The position numbers were made by a program, and so were the translations under genes. This document shows positions 29,271-38,502 of a DNA stretch of 64,000 bases, piece after piece. Source of the DNA: Lentilactobacillus kribbianus (lineage in GTDB: Bacteria > Bacillota > Bacilli > Lactobacillales > Lactobacillaceae); contig NZ_JABEQQ010000002.1 in NCBI RefSeq assembly GCF_013184075.1, positions 513,398-577,397 of the forward strand, read 5' to 3'. Every line of letters starts with the position of its first letter. Position 1 is the first letter of the stretch. Below the pieces are notes generated by a model, which saw nothing but the letters and a program-made list of their open reading frames with translations, made no database searches and was not told where the DNA came from.

Positions 29271-31400
29271 TTAGTTACCAAACAAACTATTAAAAAGATT
29301 AGCCGCTTTTTGCTTAGCCTTGTTGATTCCCTGACCAACATCCTTAGCGTATTTACCAGCCTGATCAGTGACGGAATTCCAAATATTGGAATTCTTTTTC
29401 TCACTGTTTTCTTTAGCTACAATAGTTTGAGCATCCGAAGTATCAAAGTTGGTCTGTTTAGTAGCTGGTAGCATACCTTCCATTTCATTCTTAAATAACG
29501 GCCCGACGCCAGCACCACTGAGATTTTCTAAGTGATGATTGCTATCAGAATTATCAAAGCCTTCCCAAGTAGCTACTACTAAATCCGGAGTATAACCAAC
29601 AATCCATTTATCTTTGGTAGCTTGACCAGATGCTGAGCTATCAGCTTCGGTACTACCTGTTTTACCAGCAACTGAATAGCCATAAGGCTTTGCATCTACC
29701 CCTGTTCCGGAGTTGAAGACACCTAGCATCATACTAGTCATTTGCTTAGCTACATTTTCAGAAATAATTTGTTTGCCGTTGTCTTGGTCAGTATTGTCAA
29801 CGATAACTTTTCCAGTAGAATCCACGATTTTTCTGATATAGGTCGGACTCATTCGTTTACCGCCATTAGCGAAAGCGGTATAGGCCGACGCCATTTGTTG
29901 AGGAGACGCCCCAGTGGATAATCCCCCCAGTGCCAGTGCCAAATTATCATCTGATTTGGTTACCGGTAACCCAAATTCTTTAACAGAATTATAACCTTTA
30001 TTAACCCCGATTTGATTTAATAACCAAACGGCTGGTGCATTTTTACTTTGGGCTAAGGCTTCATACATCGGAATTTTACCATCATAAATATTATCGTAGT
30101 TTTTAGGCTTATATTTATTAGCACCATAGGCTTTATATTTATCAACTAATTCAGAATCAAATTTATAGCCCGACTCTAAAGCAGGTGTGTAAACTGCTAG
30201 TGGTTTAATGGTAGAACCCGGTTGTCGCTTCATTTGAGTAGCTCGATTATAACCTCGGAAAACATGTTTGCCACGGCCACCTACTACGGCAGCTACCCCA
30301 CCGTTATTAGGATTAACCGCAATTGAAGCCGCTTGTACTTTAGTTCCATCGGCAGCATTCACTGGGAATAAACTATCATTATCAAAATTATCTTGCATCG
30401 TTTGTTGCTGTGTTTGATTTAATGATGTGTATATTTTGTAACCTTTATTCATAATGTCTGATTCGGTCAAATCATATTTGTTAATAGCTTCATCAATCAC
30501 GGCATCAAAGTAATACGGATATTTATAACCGTCCTTAGTTTGGTAAGTATCATTTACTGTAATTGAAGTAGCTTTATAATTATCAGCTTCGGCTTGAGTT
30601 ATTTTGTGATTATCGACCATTAGCTGCAATACTTCATCCCGTCTATTTTTAGCAAGATCTGGATGATCAATTGGGTTATACCGGCTAGGATTGGTCAACA
30701 TTCCAGCTAATACTGCAGATTGTGGTACGGTGAGCTGGCTGGCACTCACTCCAAAATATTTCTGAGCAGCATCTTGAACTCCCCAGACACCATTACCAAA
30801 ATATGCATTATTTAAATACATCGTTAAAATATCTTTTTTAGAGTAATCATTCTCGACTTGAATAGATAAAAATAATTCTTTTAACTTCCGAGTAAAGGTT
30901 TGCTCTTGTGATAAGTAAGCATTTTTAACTAATTGTTGGGTTAAGGTTGAGCCCCCACCGCTAATATAGTCTCGATGCAGCAACTTATTTTTTAAGAATA
31001 AATAAGCAGCTCGCCCAAATCCTTTTACTGAAAATCCATACTCCTTATAAAAATTGCGATCTTCGGTAGATAAAACCGCATTACCAACATTAGGAGAGAT
31101 TTTATCTAACTTAACATAGGTTCCTTTTTGTGAATATAATTCCCCCGCTTTAGTACTCTTATAATCTAAGATTTCGGTAGTTTGGGAAAGTGATGATTCC
31201 AAATTTTCAACATGTGCTGTTTTAGCCAGATAGGTTAAATACGCACTTGTTATTAAAAAGAGACTTAAAAAGCCAATTAATAACCATTGTGTTAAATGAA
31301 ATCGGCGCCAGTAACGTGAAAAAGCCTTATGAAACCTTTTCCAACGTGGACGCCACCAGTCAATAAATTTTGACCAGATACTGGTTGATTTATTATTCAT
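29271..31400 (-). CDS. Class A penicillin-binding protein (PBP2A-like)
   Basis: 709 residues. A basic cytoplasmic start of about 38 residues, one TM helix (WLLIGFLSLFLITSAYL), then the GT51 glycosyltransferase with STEDRNFYKEYG and GGGSTLTQQLVKNAYL, and the transpeptidase with SxxK (PGSTIKP), SxN (SKNAP) and KTGS. It polymerises lipid II and cross-links the strands outside the membrane. The C-terminal 60 residues are Lys/Asn-rich and variable. The transcript probably starts at the extended -10 TGGTACAAT (31433-31441). Confidence 0.93.
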   Translation of the reverse strand: MNNKSTSIWSKFIDWWRPRWKRFHKAFSRYWRRFHLTQWLLIGFLSLFLITSAYLTYLAKTAHVENLESSLSQTTEILDYKSTKAGELYSQKGTYVKLDKISPNVGNAVLSTEDRNFYKEYGFSVKGFGRAAYLFLKNKLLHRDYISGGGSTLTQQLVKNAYLSQEQTFTRKLKELFLSIQVENDYSKKDILTMYLNNAYFGNGVWGVQDAAQKYFGVSASQLTVPQSAVLAGMLTNPSRYNPIDHPDLAKNRRDEVLQLMVDNHKITQAEADNYKATSITVNDTYQTKDGYKYPYYFDAVIDEAINKYDLTESDIMNKGYKIYTSLNQTQQQTMQDNFDNDSLFPVNAADGTKVQAASIAVNPNNGGVAAVVGGRGKHVFRGYNRATQMKRQPGSTIKPLAVYTPALESGYKFDSELVDKYKAYGANKYKPKNYDNIYDGKIPMYEALAQSKNAPAVWLLNQIGVNKGYNSVKEFGLPVTKSDDNLALALGGLSTGASPQQMASAYTAFANGGKRMSPTYIRKIVDSTGKVIVDNTDQDNGKQIISENVAKQMTSMMLGVFNSGTGVDAKPYGYSVAGKTGSTEADSSASGQATKDKWIVGYTPDLVVATWEGFDNSDSNHHLENLSGAGVGPLFKNEMEGMLPATKQTNFDTSDAQTIVAKENSEKKNSNIWNSVTDQAGKYAKDVGQGINKAKQKAANLFNSLFGN

Positions 31401-31432
31401 TTTAATTTTTACTCCTTATCTCAGCCGGAATA

Positions 31433-31441
31433 ATTGTACCA
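31433..31441 (-). promoter_or_regulatory. Extended -10 promoter of the class A PBP gene
   Basis: Minus-strand TGGTACAAT, 33 bases before the ATG; no convincing -35 box. Confidence 0.55.
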
Positions 31442-31502
31442 TAGTCAAATGATAATACCATCTTAGCGCCTCGAATTTAATTGATGTTTTACTTTCTTGA
31501 AA

Positions 31503-31536
31503 TAAAAAAGACGACCAAATTGGTCGTCTTTTTTAT
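31503..31536 (-). terminator. Terminator after argS
   Basis: Perfect inverted repeat AAAAAAGACGACC/GGTCGTCTTTTTT abutting the argS stop. Confidence 0.92.
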
Positions 31537-33230
31537 TACATTTCGTCTGGAGCTTCCACTCCCAATAAATTCAATGATTCTTTTAATACTGTTGACACGG
31601 CTTTAACCAGTGATAAACGAGCATTTCTTTCAGCATCATCTGCTAAAATCTTAGAATGAGCATAATACTTATTGAATGCTTTAGCTAAGCGAAGTGAGTA
31701 CTTAGCAATTTCTGATGGTTCAAAATCAGCACAAGCACTTTCTACTATGCTTGGGAAGGTACTTAAAGCTTGAATGGTTTCCCAAGCTTCTGGATCTGAT
31801 AATTGTTTGTCAACATGGTAGAAATCTACGGTACCAGCTTTACGCAAAATACTTTCAGCCCGAGCATGAGAATATTGAACATAAGGTCCCGTCTCACCTT
31901 CAAAACGTAGTTGATCTTCTAATACAAAATCAATATTATTAGTTCGTTCGTTCTTTAAGTCACCAAAGATGATAGCCCCTACCCCCACTTGGCGAGCTAC
32001 TTCTTCTTTATTAGGTAAATCAGGATTCTTTTCTTCAATTTGTTTTTGTGCCAATTCAATCGCATCATCTAATACTTCGTCCAATAAAATAATACGTCCA
32101 GAACGAGTTGAAAGCTTCTTACCGTTAACCGTAATTAGCCCAAAAGGAATATGATGTAAGTTAGCGGCTGATGGCATACCCATTTCCGTCAATACTGCTT
32201 TTAATTGACGGAAATAATAAGTTTGTTCTGATCCCACTACGTATAAGTTCATTGCGGGATGGTAAGTGCGATCACGATAAATAGCCGTAGCAATATCACG
32301 AGTAATATAAAGAGTTGCACCATCACTTTTTAGAATTAAAGCAGGATTTAAATCATACTTATCTAACTTAACAACTTGAGCACCTTGTGATTCTTCAAGA
32401 AGGTTTTTATCCTTTAAGATTTCAATACCTTCATTCATTTTATCATTGTAGAAAGCTTCGCCTTTATAAGTATCAAAATCAACACCTAATTTAGCATAAA
32501 TCTTATTAAAGGATTTTAGTGATTCTTCTCTGAACCATTCCCAAAGACGGGTAGCTTCTTCATCGCCATCTTCTAGTTTTTTGAATACTTCTCGAGCCTC
32601 ATCATCTAATTCAGGATGTTCTTTATCTTCTTGATGGAATTTAACGTAGTACTTCACTAAATTGTTGATCGGATCTTTTTTAACGTCTTCTTCATTACCC
32701 CATTTTTTATAAGCCACAATCAACTTACCAAATTGAGTCCCCCAATCACCCAGATGGTTATCTTTAATTGGGTGGTAACCATTTTTAGTCAAAATTTTAG
32801 CAATAGAATTACCAATTACAGTGGAACGTAAATGCCCCATTGAAATTGGTTTAGCAATGTTAGGTGATGACATATCAATTGGTACATTGCCACCCTTACC
32901 ATTATCATTTTGACCATAAGTGGAACCTTCATCAATAATATTAGTTAATACTTCATTGCTAAATTGAGCTTTATCTAAGAAGAAATTAATATAGGCACCT
33001 TTTACTTCTACTTTTTCATAAATAGATGTATCAATTTTAGCTAGTAAATCACTAGCAATCATGTTAGGTGCTTTATGCATGGTTTTTGCTAATGTAAAAG
33101 TAGGAAAAGCCAAATCACCCATTGTAATTTCCTTAGGATGTTCAATCTTTTCGTAAATTTCAGCTGAACTCAATGAGTCCGCGCCAAGAGCATTTAATAG
33201 TGAGTTGGTTACTTGAGCTTTATAATCCAT
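31536..33230 (-). CDS. argS: Arginyl-tRNA synthetase
   Basis: 564 residues, class I. The HIGH-type motif is MGHLRST, after SSPNIAKP; the KMSKS region is GKKLSTRSGR; the C-terminal anticodon-binding helical domain has YVQYSHARAESILRKA. It charges tRNA-Arg. GGAGG lies before the ATG. Expression is controlled by the T-box leader just upstream, and a terminator follows. Confidence 0.97.
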   Translation of the reverse strand: MDYKAQVTNSLLNALGADSLSSAEIYEKIEHPKEITMGDLAFPTFTLAKTMHKAPNMIASDLLAKIDTSIYEKVEVKGAYINFFLDKAQFSNEVLTNIIDEGSTYGQNDNGKGGNVPIDMSSPNIAKPISMGHLRSTVIGNSIAKILTKNGYHPIKDNHLGDWGTQFGKLIVAYKKWGNEEDVKKDPINNLVKYYVKFHQEDKEHPELDDEAREVFKKLEDGDEEATRLWEWFREESLKSFNKIYAKLGVDFDTYKGEAFYNDKMNEGIEILKDKNLLEESQGAQVVKLDKYDLNPALILKSDGATLYITRDIATAIYRDRTYHPAMNLYVVGSEQTYYFRQLKAVLTEMGMPSAANLHHIPFGLITVNGKKLSTRSGRIILLDEVLDDAIELAQKQIEEKNPDLPNKEEVARQVGVGAIIFGDLKNERTNNIDFVLEDQLRFEGETGPYVQYSHARAESILRKAGTVDFYHVDKQLSDPEAWETIQALSTFPSIVESACADFEPSEIAKYSLRLAKAFNKYYAHSKILADDAERNARLSLVKAVSTVLKESLNLLGVEAPDEM

Positions 33231-33254
33231 TTGATTTCCTCCTTAAAGTTAGGG

Positions 33255-33445
33255 ATAAAAAAAGTCCCTCACAATAAAAAAATTGTAAGAGACGAGGTTT
33301 TCCCGCGGTACCACTCTAGTTGATATTTCTATCCGCTTTATATTATTAGTTTGTAATTTAAAGAGCGCGCTTCACTGTTCGAATTACTTGACTTTCACCA
33401 TCTCAAGTTCGCTTAAAATTCGTAGCACAGTTACTCTTCTCTTTA
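33255..33445 (-). promoter_or_regulatory. T-box leader of argS
   Basis: The minus strand carries the T-box core AGAGTGGTACCGCGG (33303-33317), then a terminator hairpin (about 33257-33293) ending in T7 before argS. Upstream, stem I pairs AAAGAG with CTCTTT, CGAATT with AATTCG and AACTGT with ACAGT, leaving an internal loop with AGAGTA on one side and GAAGCGCGC on the other. An Arg codon CGC lies in that loop at 33367-33369 (or 33365-33367). Uncharged tRNA-Arg should prevent termination. The element is certain; the exact specifier is inferred. Confidence 0.93.
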
Positions 33446-33472
33446 AAGCAAGAACGATAAAAACGTTCTTTA
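33446..33472 (-). terminator. Weak terminator after tRNA-Gly
   Basis: AAGAACG...CGTTCTT with a T-rich loop lies between tRNA-Gly and the argS T-box. It is followed only by GCTTTAAAG, so termination may be partial and read-through into the T-box is possible. Confidence 0.45.
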
Positions 33473-33543
33473 AGCGGGTGACGGGAATCGGACCCGCGAC
33501 ACAAGCTTGGGAAGCTTGGATTTTACCACTAAACTACACCCGC
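33473..33543 (-). tRNA. tRNA-Gly (CCC)
   Basis: 71 bases, all arms fold. Anticodon stem CAAGC/GCTTG with loop TTCCCAA gives anticodon CCC (not UCC). The acceptor GCGGGTG pairs with CACCCGC and the discriminator is U. CCA is not encoded. It stands alone, 30 bases before the argS T-box. Confidence 0.95.
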
Positions 33544-33555
33544 ACAACATGAGTT

Positions 33556-33584
33556 ATTATATCATTTCAATATATTTTTGTCAG
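33556..33584 (-). promoter_or_regulatory. Promoter of tRNA-Gly (and possibly argS)
   Basis: Minus strand CTGACA (33579-33584), 17-base spacer, TATAAT (33556-33561) preceded by TGA, so it is also an extended -10. It starts about 7 bases before the mature tRNA. No other good promoter is visible before the T-box. Confidence 0.8.
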
Positions 33585-33656
33585 TAATTGTTTAAAAAAA
33601 CTTAATTTGCTTTTTAACAACTTCACATTGATACTAGTTTATAAGGAGTGACAACT

Positions 33657-33995
33657 ATGTGGATTGCAATTAACTACTTTAGCTGGGCCGGTTATTTAAT
33701 TGGTTTACAATCTGGGCTCGGCCGTAATATTGAAAAGAAAATCAACCAACAATTATTTTGGACCCGCTTATTTTATTTATTAGTAATTATTAGTCAGGTA
33801 GTGATAAGTATCCGTTCCTTTCACCGTCATCCATTATTTGTGGCGTTAGGAATTGTTATAACTATCGCAGTAATTATTTTAACCGAATTAGCCTTTAATC
33901 GAAAACAAGTCCGTCACCTATCAGCGTGGTGGATTTGGGGATTATTATTATTAACTGTAGTGGCAATTATCTGGCAAACTATCATTAATTATTAA
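33657..33995 (+). CDS. Small integral membrane protein, unknown function
   Basis: About 112 residues from the ATG at 33657 (AAGGAG upstream). Three hydrophobic segments: LFYLLVIISQVVISI, FVALGIVITIAVIILTEL and WWIWGLLLLTVVAIIW; the first 25 residues are mildly hydrophobic too. No domain recognised, though small three- or four-helix proteins like this are common in lactobacilli. Single-gene unit, convergent with racD. Confidence 0.75.
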   Translation: MWIAINYFSWAGYLIGLQSGLGRNIEKKINQQLFWTRLFYLLVIISQVVISIRSFHRHPLFVALGIVITIAVIILTELAFNRKQVRHLSAWWIWGLLLLTVVAIIWQTIINY

Positions 33996-34027
33996 AAAGA
34001 CGTTACCTATTAGGCAACGTCTTTTTT
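33994..34027. terminator. Bidirectional terminator between the membrane protein gene and racD
   Basis: AAAAAGACGTT/AACGTCTTTTTT stem between convergent genes. Confidence 0.85.
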
Positions 34028-34742
34028 ATTGATTACGCATTGATAATGCTAAATCGATACAATGTTCTGCTAAGACCGTTTGAGCATCTAAAACTGGATA
34101 ATTATGATCACCAGCCCGTTCTTCGGCAACAGACAGCTCGGTACAACCTAAAATAACCACATCACAACCCTTTTCTTCTACCATTTCACGTAAAATATCG
34201 TGATATAGGGATGCGTTGACTTCATTTTTTTCTTTAATGTAGTCATAGATGAGTTCCATAGTTTGATTAGCAATGGCCCCATTTTCGTCAGGCTTGACTA
34301 ATTCGTAACCGGCATCAATAATCGGCTGATCATAAATACCATCATGAAGTGTACCTCGAGTAGCAATTAAGCCCACTTTTTTAGCATTAGGATACTTGTT
34401 TTTAATCTCTTTAACGGTTTCATTTGGCATGTGTAAAATAGGAATTTCAGTTAATTCTTGTAATTGTTCATAAAAATAATGAGCGGTATTACATGGAATC
34501 GCAAAAAAATCTGGCCCAAGCATGGTCTGTTGTTTAATATCTTCTGCCATTGGTATAAAGGGATTTGGTTGCTCATGATCCAAAATATACGCAGTTCGAT
34601 CAGGAATCGTGGCGTGATTGACTAAAATATAATTCAAAAAATCCTGATCCTTAGTGGCTGGCGTTTTTTCATTTAAAATATGCACAAAAGTTTCGGTAGC
34701 TTCAGTTCCCATGCCACCAATAATTGAAAAAAAGTTTTGCAT
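34026..34742 (-). CDS. racD: Aspartate racemase
   Basis: About 238 residues from the ATG at 34740-34742 with GAGG upstream. GGMGTEATETF at the start and two catalytic-cysteine motifs, IPCNTAHYF and GCTELS, define a PLP-independent Asp/Glu racemase. It probably supplies D-Asp to the D-aspartate ligase encoded next on the same strand. A terminator lies between the two, and racD has its own promoter-like sequence (34791-34820), so they are not one transcript. Glutamate racemase is less likely given the neighbour. Confidence 0.88.
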   Translation of the reverse strand: MQNFFSIIGGMGTEATETFVHILNEKTPATKDQDFLNYILVNHATIPDRTAYILDHEQPNPFIPMAEDIKQQTMLGPDFFAIPCNTAHYFYEQLQELTEIPILHMPNETVKEIKNKYPNAKKVGLIATRGTLHDGIYDQPIIDAGYELVKPDENGAIANQTMELIYDYIKEKNEVNASLYHDILREMVEEKGCDVVILGCTELSVAEERAGDHNYPVLDAQTVLAEHCIDLALSMRNQ

Positions 34743-34790
34743 AGTATTTCCTCGCATCCATTAATTTTTCACTCTGTCATTAATAAGGAT

Positions 34791-34820
34791 AGTGTAGCAT
34801 ATTAGTTCAAACATTGTTAA
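34791..34820 (-). promoter_or_regulatory. Probable promoter of racD
   Basis: Minus strand TTAACA (34815-34820), 18-base spacer ending in TGC, then TACACT (34791-34796); an extended -10. The -35 box lies just past the aslA terminator. Confidence 0.6.
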
Positions 34821-34823
34821 ATC

Positions 34824-34866
34824 AAAAAAGAACTACCGCCAACAAATGGCTGGTAGTTCTTTTTGA
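34824..34866 (-). terminator. Terminator after the D-aspartate ligase gene
   Basis: AAAAAGAACTACCAGCC/GGCGGTAGTTCTTTTT hairpin abutting the stop codon. Confidence 0.9.
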
Positions 34867-36117
34867 TTATTTAACAACAAAATTTTTCTTAAAGTCAACT
34901 TGATAGTTATGCATTGCCCATTTGTACAAAGCATAACGTTTCAAATTACGATCCTTAGCGTACCAAAAAGTGGTTCCCCACCGTCCGTTTTTAATCAACG
35001 CAACGGCGTGGTCTTTTTCAGCACTATCTCGAGCATACTTTTCAAAAGTTTTAGGAGATACTCCTAGCCACAAGAAATAATCATTTTGATCCTTATTAGC
35101 ATAAAGTGGTTCTGCCGTAGTTAGTGAATCAAAAACATAATCTTGGACAACCCAATCAGCTAATTTATTACCATTCAAGGTAACAAAGAAACTACTTCTA
35201 CCTTGACGAATATTCATATCAAATAATTTAAATTGGCCATCGCGTTGATCATATTTCATATCAAAGTTAGCGTAACCGGTATAATTAATTGACTCCAAAA
35301 AATGTTGAATTTGGTTATACAAGGTTTGATTATATTCCGGCAAAATGGCTACGTAGTTACCAATAGCTGCTGGTGCTGGATCTTCAAGCAATGGATGACC
35401 TAAACACATCATTTTAACTTTGTGATCCTTGCCAACGTATGCATTTAACGTTCGCATATTACTATCGTCACCAGGGATAAAGTCTTGTAACACTAATTCG
35501 CCAGTGTAACCATTGTCATAAGATTTAGCAATAATACTATCAAACTCAGTTCGGTCATGGATGGTGAAGGCTTTTTTGCGACCATCAAAATGAACATCCA
35601 ACCAAGCCACACTATCAGCTGGTTTTAAAGCAACTGGATAATCAAATGGTTGTTCAATAGTATCATTAGCATTATACATTTGTTCAGTAATGATTCGGGT
35701 TCCAGGGTAAGGCATATCGTATTTTTCACACATTTGATAAAATGCGGCCTTATCGTTTAATTGCTTAATTAAGTCGTAATCAATATAAGGACAAACAAAA
35801 ACATCTTCTAACTCATCCTTATGTTTAGCAATTAACTCGGCATAACCGTCACCACAAGCAATCAAAATAACTGGACCATTAGCGTTACGGTAGTTTTCTT
35901 TTAATTTGAGCATTTCATCAATCCAAGTAGGATCTTCAGTAAAACCATCAATTAAAGTCAAATCCACAATGTTAGTATAACGAGTTGGGGCTAAGGCAAC
36001 TTCAGCGTATGCCTTAACGGGTTGGCCATATAGTTCGTATAATGAGCGAGCCATTCCATAGGCATTAAAATCACTACCCAATAAAATCGGCGTAAAAGTA
36101 GGAGTTGATTGTTCCAT
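34867..36117 (-). CDS. D-aspartate ligase (ATP-grasp)
   Basis: 416 residues. It starts FTPILLGSDFNAYGMARSL, followed by LAPTRYTNIVDL, which closely recall enterococcal Aslfm and lactobacillar D-aspartate ligases. The ATP-grasp fold shows VALKPADSVAW and KLFDMNIRQGRSSFF. The enzyme adds D-Asp through its beta-carboxyl to the L-Lys side chain of UDP-MurNAc-pentapeptide, building the one-residue cross-bridge. It follows asnB by 35 bases on the same strand; racD is next. The assignment is from remembered family sequence plus context. Confidence 0.85.
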   Translation of the reverse strand: MEQSTPTFTPILLGSDFNAYGMARSLYELYGQPVKAYAEVALAPTRYTNIVDLTLIDGFTEDPTWIDEMLKLKENYRNANGPVILIACGDGYAELIAKHKDELEDVFVCPYIDYDLIKQLNDKAAFYQMCEKYDMPYPGTRIITEQMYNANDTIEQPFDYPVALKPADSVAWLDVHFDGRKKAFTIHDRTEFDSIIAKSYDNGYTGELVLQDFIPGDDSNMRTLNAYVGKDHKVKMMCLGHPLLEDPAPAAIGNYVAILPEYNQTLYNQIQHFLESINYTGYANFDMKYDQRDGQFKLFDMNIRQGRSSFFVTLNGNKLADWVVQDYVFDSLTTAEPLYANKDQNDYFLWLGVSPKTFEKYARDSAEKDHAVALIKNGRWGTTFWYAKDRNLKRYALYKWAMHNYQVDFKKNFVVK

Positions 36118-36152
36118 TATTTCACTTTCCTTCTAAAAATTGGTAGTTGAAA

Positions 36153-38033
36153 TTAAACTTGAGTTCGATGAACTAAGCTTAAAGTATCCACATTGGTATC
36201 TTCTGGGAAGTAAACTTGGTACCAGAGAATGAAAGTGTAGATAGTAAAGATTTTTTGCATGTTAGACTTACCATTCGCATGTTCATCTAATAAGCGATCA
36301 AGTTCAGCAGTGTTAAAGAATTTTTCAGCAGTATCTGAGTGGAATTCATTAACAATTCTTTCATGATATTTTGGATCATTAATCCAAGATGCAATTGGTG
36401 ATGGGAAGCCCATTTTTTCCTTTAAAGCTGTCTTTTTAGGAAGTTGGCGTTCAGCAGCCGTCCGCAATGAAATCTTAGTTTCATCTGGGGTAATACGAGT
36501 ATGAACTGGCATTGTTTCAGCAAATTCAGCCACCTTTTTATCTACAAGTGGTGTCCGAACTTCTAATGAATTAGCCATAGACATCCGATCAGCCTTGTGT
36601 AAGATATCAAATGGTAACCAAGTATTAATATCAAAGTATTGCATTTGAGTCATTTCATCCTTACCAGCAACATCATCAAAAATGTGCTTAGTGTATGCAC
36701 CGGAGTCAACGTTAATACTTGGGTCCTTCAACACTTTAGCTCGATCTTCATAATTAAAGACGTAGTTTACTCGATAATAACGTTCACTAAGTGGTTGAGC
36801 GCCACGAACTAAGAATCGCTTACCATGGAAACGAGGCATCTTGGCGGCCACAGCACCGGCAGCTTTTCTAATTGGTTTTGGTACCCATTTTTGGTAACGT
36901 TCAAATGGAATAGCTTCCAAATAAGTATTGTAACCACCGAAGAACTCATCAGCCCCTTCACCAGATAGTGCTACCTTAACACTTTCACGAGTACGTTTCG
37001 TTAAGTAATAAAGTTGAATAGCTGATGGGTTTGATAATGGTTCATCCATGTAATACATCATGGTTGGCAAGATATCAAAGTAATCGTCACCATTCATGTA
37101 AATCTCGGTATTCTTTTGCCCAATTTCTTTAGCAAATTCAGTAGACCAAGCTAATTCACTGTATTTAGAATTTTTAAAGCCAATTGAAAATGATTGAATA
37201 GGTTTTAATTTAGCTGCTTCGTTTAAAACATAACTAGAATCAATTCCACTAGATAAGAAACTACCCACTTCAACATCAGCAATCATATGAGCTTTTACTG
37301 ATTCATCAACTAATTTTTCAATCTTATCAGCGTCTTCTTCCACTGTTTGACTTTCGTCAATATGGTCATAATTAAATTTCCAGTAACGATGTGTTTCCGT
37401 TTTACCGTTTTTATGCAAGAAGTATTGTCCTGGTAAAACTTTATATACGTTCTTAAACATCGTTTCGCGTGATGGAATAAATTCAAAACTCAAGTGAATT
37501 GGCAACAAACTAGTGTTTAGTTCCTTCTTGAAGTTTGGATGTTCCAAAAATGCTTTGATTTCAGAAGCCCACATAAAAGTATCACCATCGTCATAGTAAT
37601 AAAGTGGCTTAATTCCGAAATGATCACGTGCCCCAAATACTTCTTGAGTCTTGCTGTCATAGATCACAAAAGCATACATTCCGCGGAGTTTTTGAAGCAA
37701 ATCAGCACCCCAAGCTTGGTAACCATGAATTAATACTTCTGAATCTACATCGGTCTTAAATTCATAGCCCATTTCTTGAAGTTCTTTTCGAATTTCTTGG
37801 TAGTTATAAATTTCACCGTTAAAAGTTAAAACTTTGGTTTCATCATTATTGTACATTGGTTGACGACCATGCGCCAAATCGATAATTGATAGCCGGCGGA
37901 AGCCCATTGCTACTTTCCCGTCCGCAAAATAAGCCTCATCATCAGGGCCTCGGTGTTTAATCCGATCTGCCATGTGATTAATTGTGTCTTCTGGCACATC
38001 GCTTTGATTTACATAACCAACAAATCCGCACAT
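36153..38033 (-). CDS. asnB: Asparagine synthase (glutamine-hydrolysing) AsnB/AsnH type
   Basis: About 626 residues from the ATG at 38031-38033, which leaves Cys2 (MCGFVGYV) as the N-terminal glutaminase nucleophile; AAAGGAG precedes it. The glutaminase domain has HRGPDDEAYF, and the synthetase P-loop is SFLSSGIDSSY, with GEGADEFFGGY further on. Beside the D-Asp ligase it may amidate the D-Asp cross-bridge to D-isoasparagine, as AsnH does in Lactococcus, rather than make free asparagine. Both roles are possible; context favours the wall. Confidence 0.9.
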   Translation of the reverse strand: MCGFVGYVNQSDVPEDTINHMADRIKHRGPDDEAYFADGKVAMGFRRLSIIDLAHGRQPMYNNDETKVLTFNGEIYNYQEIRKELQEMGYEFKTDVDSEVLIHGYQAWGADLLQKLRGMYAFVIYDSKTQEVFGARDHFGIKPLYYYDDGDTFMWASEIKAFLEHPNFKKELNTSLLPIHLSFEFIPSRETMFKNVYKVLPGQYFLHKNGKTETHRYWKFNYDHIDESQTVEEDADKIEKLVDESVKAHMIADVEVGSFLSSGIDSSYVLNEAAKLKPIQSFSIGFKNSKYSELAWSTEFAKEIGQKNTEIYMNGDDYFDILPTMMYYMDEPLSNPSAIQLYYLTKRTRESVKVALSGEGADEFFGGYNTYLEAIPFERYQKWVPKPIRKAAGAVAAKMPRFHGKRFLVRGAQPLSERYYRVNYVFNYEDRAKVLKDPSINVDSGAYTKHIFDDVAGKDEMTQMQYFDINTWLPFDILHKADRMSMANSLEVRTPLVDKKVAEFAETMPVHTRITPDETKISLRTAAERQLPKKTALKEKMGFPSPIASWINDPKYHERIVNEFHSDTAEKFFNTAELDRLLDEHANGKSNMQKIFTIYTFILWYQVYFPEDTNVDTLSLVHRTQV

Positions 38034-38107
38034 ATGCTGATCTCCTTTTATAGTTAAATTTAAATTGTTCAATAAGACCAATCTGGTCTCAGAACATAGC
38101 AGTCTTC

Positions 38108-38116
38108 ATTTTACCA
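38108..38116 (-). promoter_or_regulatory. Possible extended -10 of asnB
   Basis: Minus-strand TGGTAAAAT about 75 bases before the asnB ATG; no -35 box. The only promoter-like signal for asnB-aslA. Confidence 0.45.
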
Positions 38117-38239
38117 GATAATCTCGCTTTTGTACTAGGGGGATAACTTTTTCTTAAGGAAGATTTTGTTGAAACACTATTTTTTCAATTTTTATTCAAA
38201 CTAAGGTATAATTAAGAAAATAAAGCAGAGGTGAATGAT

Positions 38240-38476
38240 ATGAATGAAATGGTTTTCTTTAATCCCGCTGATTCAATTGGTAACTTTCATGATCATAATG
38301 AAGCTGTCCAAAGTGCTCAAATTTACAAAGAAAAAAACCAGCAACCAGATCAATCAATCTTGGTAGTTAAAAGCCCTAACCACCCTGACTTTGAAGTTTT
38401 TCTAGCTGACGACGTAATTTCAAGTGATCAAGCCAATCAATCACACGAGTCTTACCAACTTAGCGATCGCATTTAA
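38240..38476 (+). CDS. Small acidic protein, unknown function
   Basis: 78 residues from the ATG at 38240 (GAGG 8 bases upstream; a GTG at 38231 overlaps the SD). Sequence MNEMVFFNPADSIGNFHDH then a mostly polar region with VVKSPNHPDFEVFLADDVI. No signal peptide, membrane segment or known domain. The lipoprotein gene starts 26 bases later. TATAAT at 38207-38212 may be its promoter. Confidence 0.7.
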   Translation: MNEMVFFNPADSIGNFHDHNEAVQSAQIYKEKNQQPDQSILVVKSPNHPDFEVFLADDVISSDQANQSHESYQLSDRI

Positions 38477-38502
38477 TTTTAGTTCTATTGGAGATGAATT
38501 TA

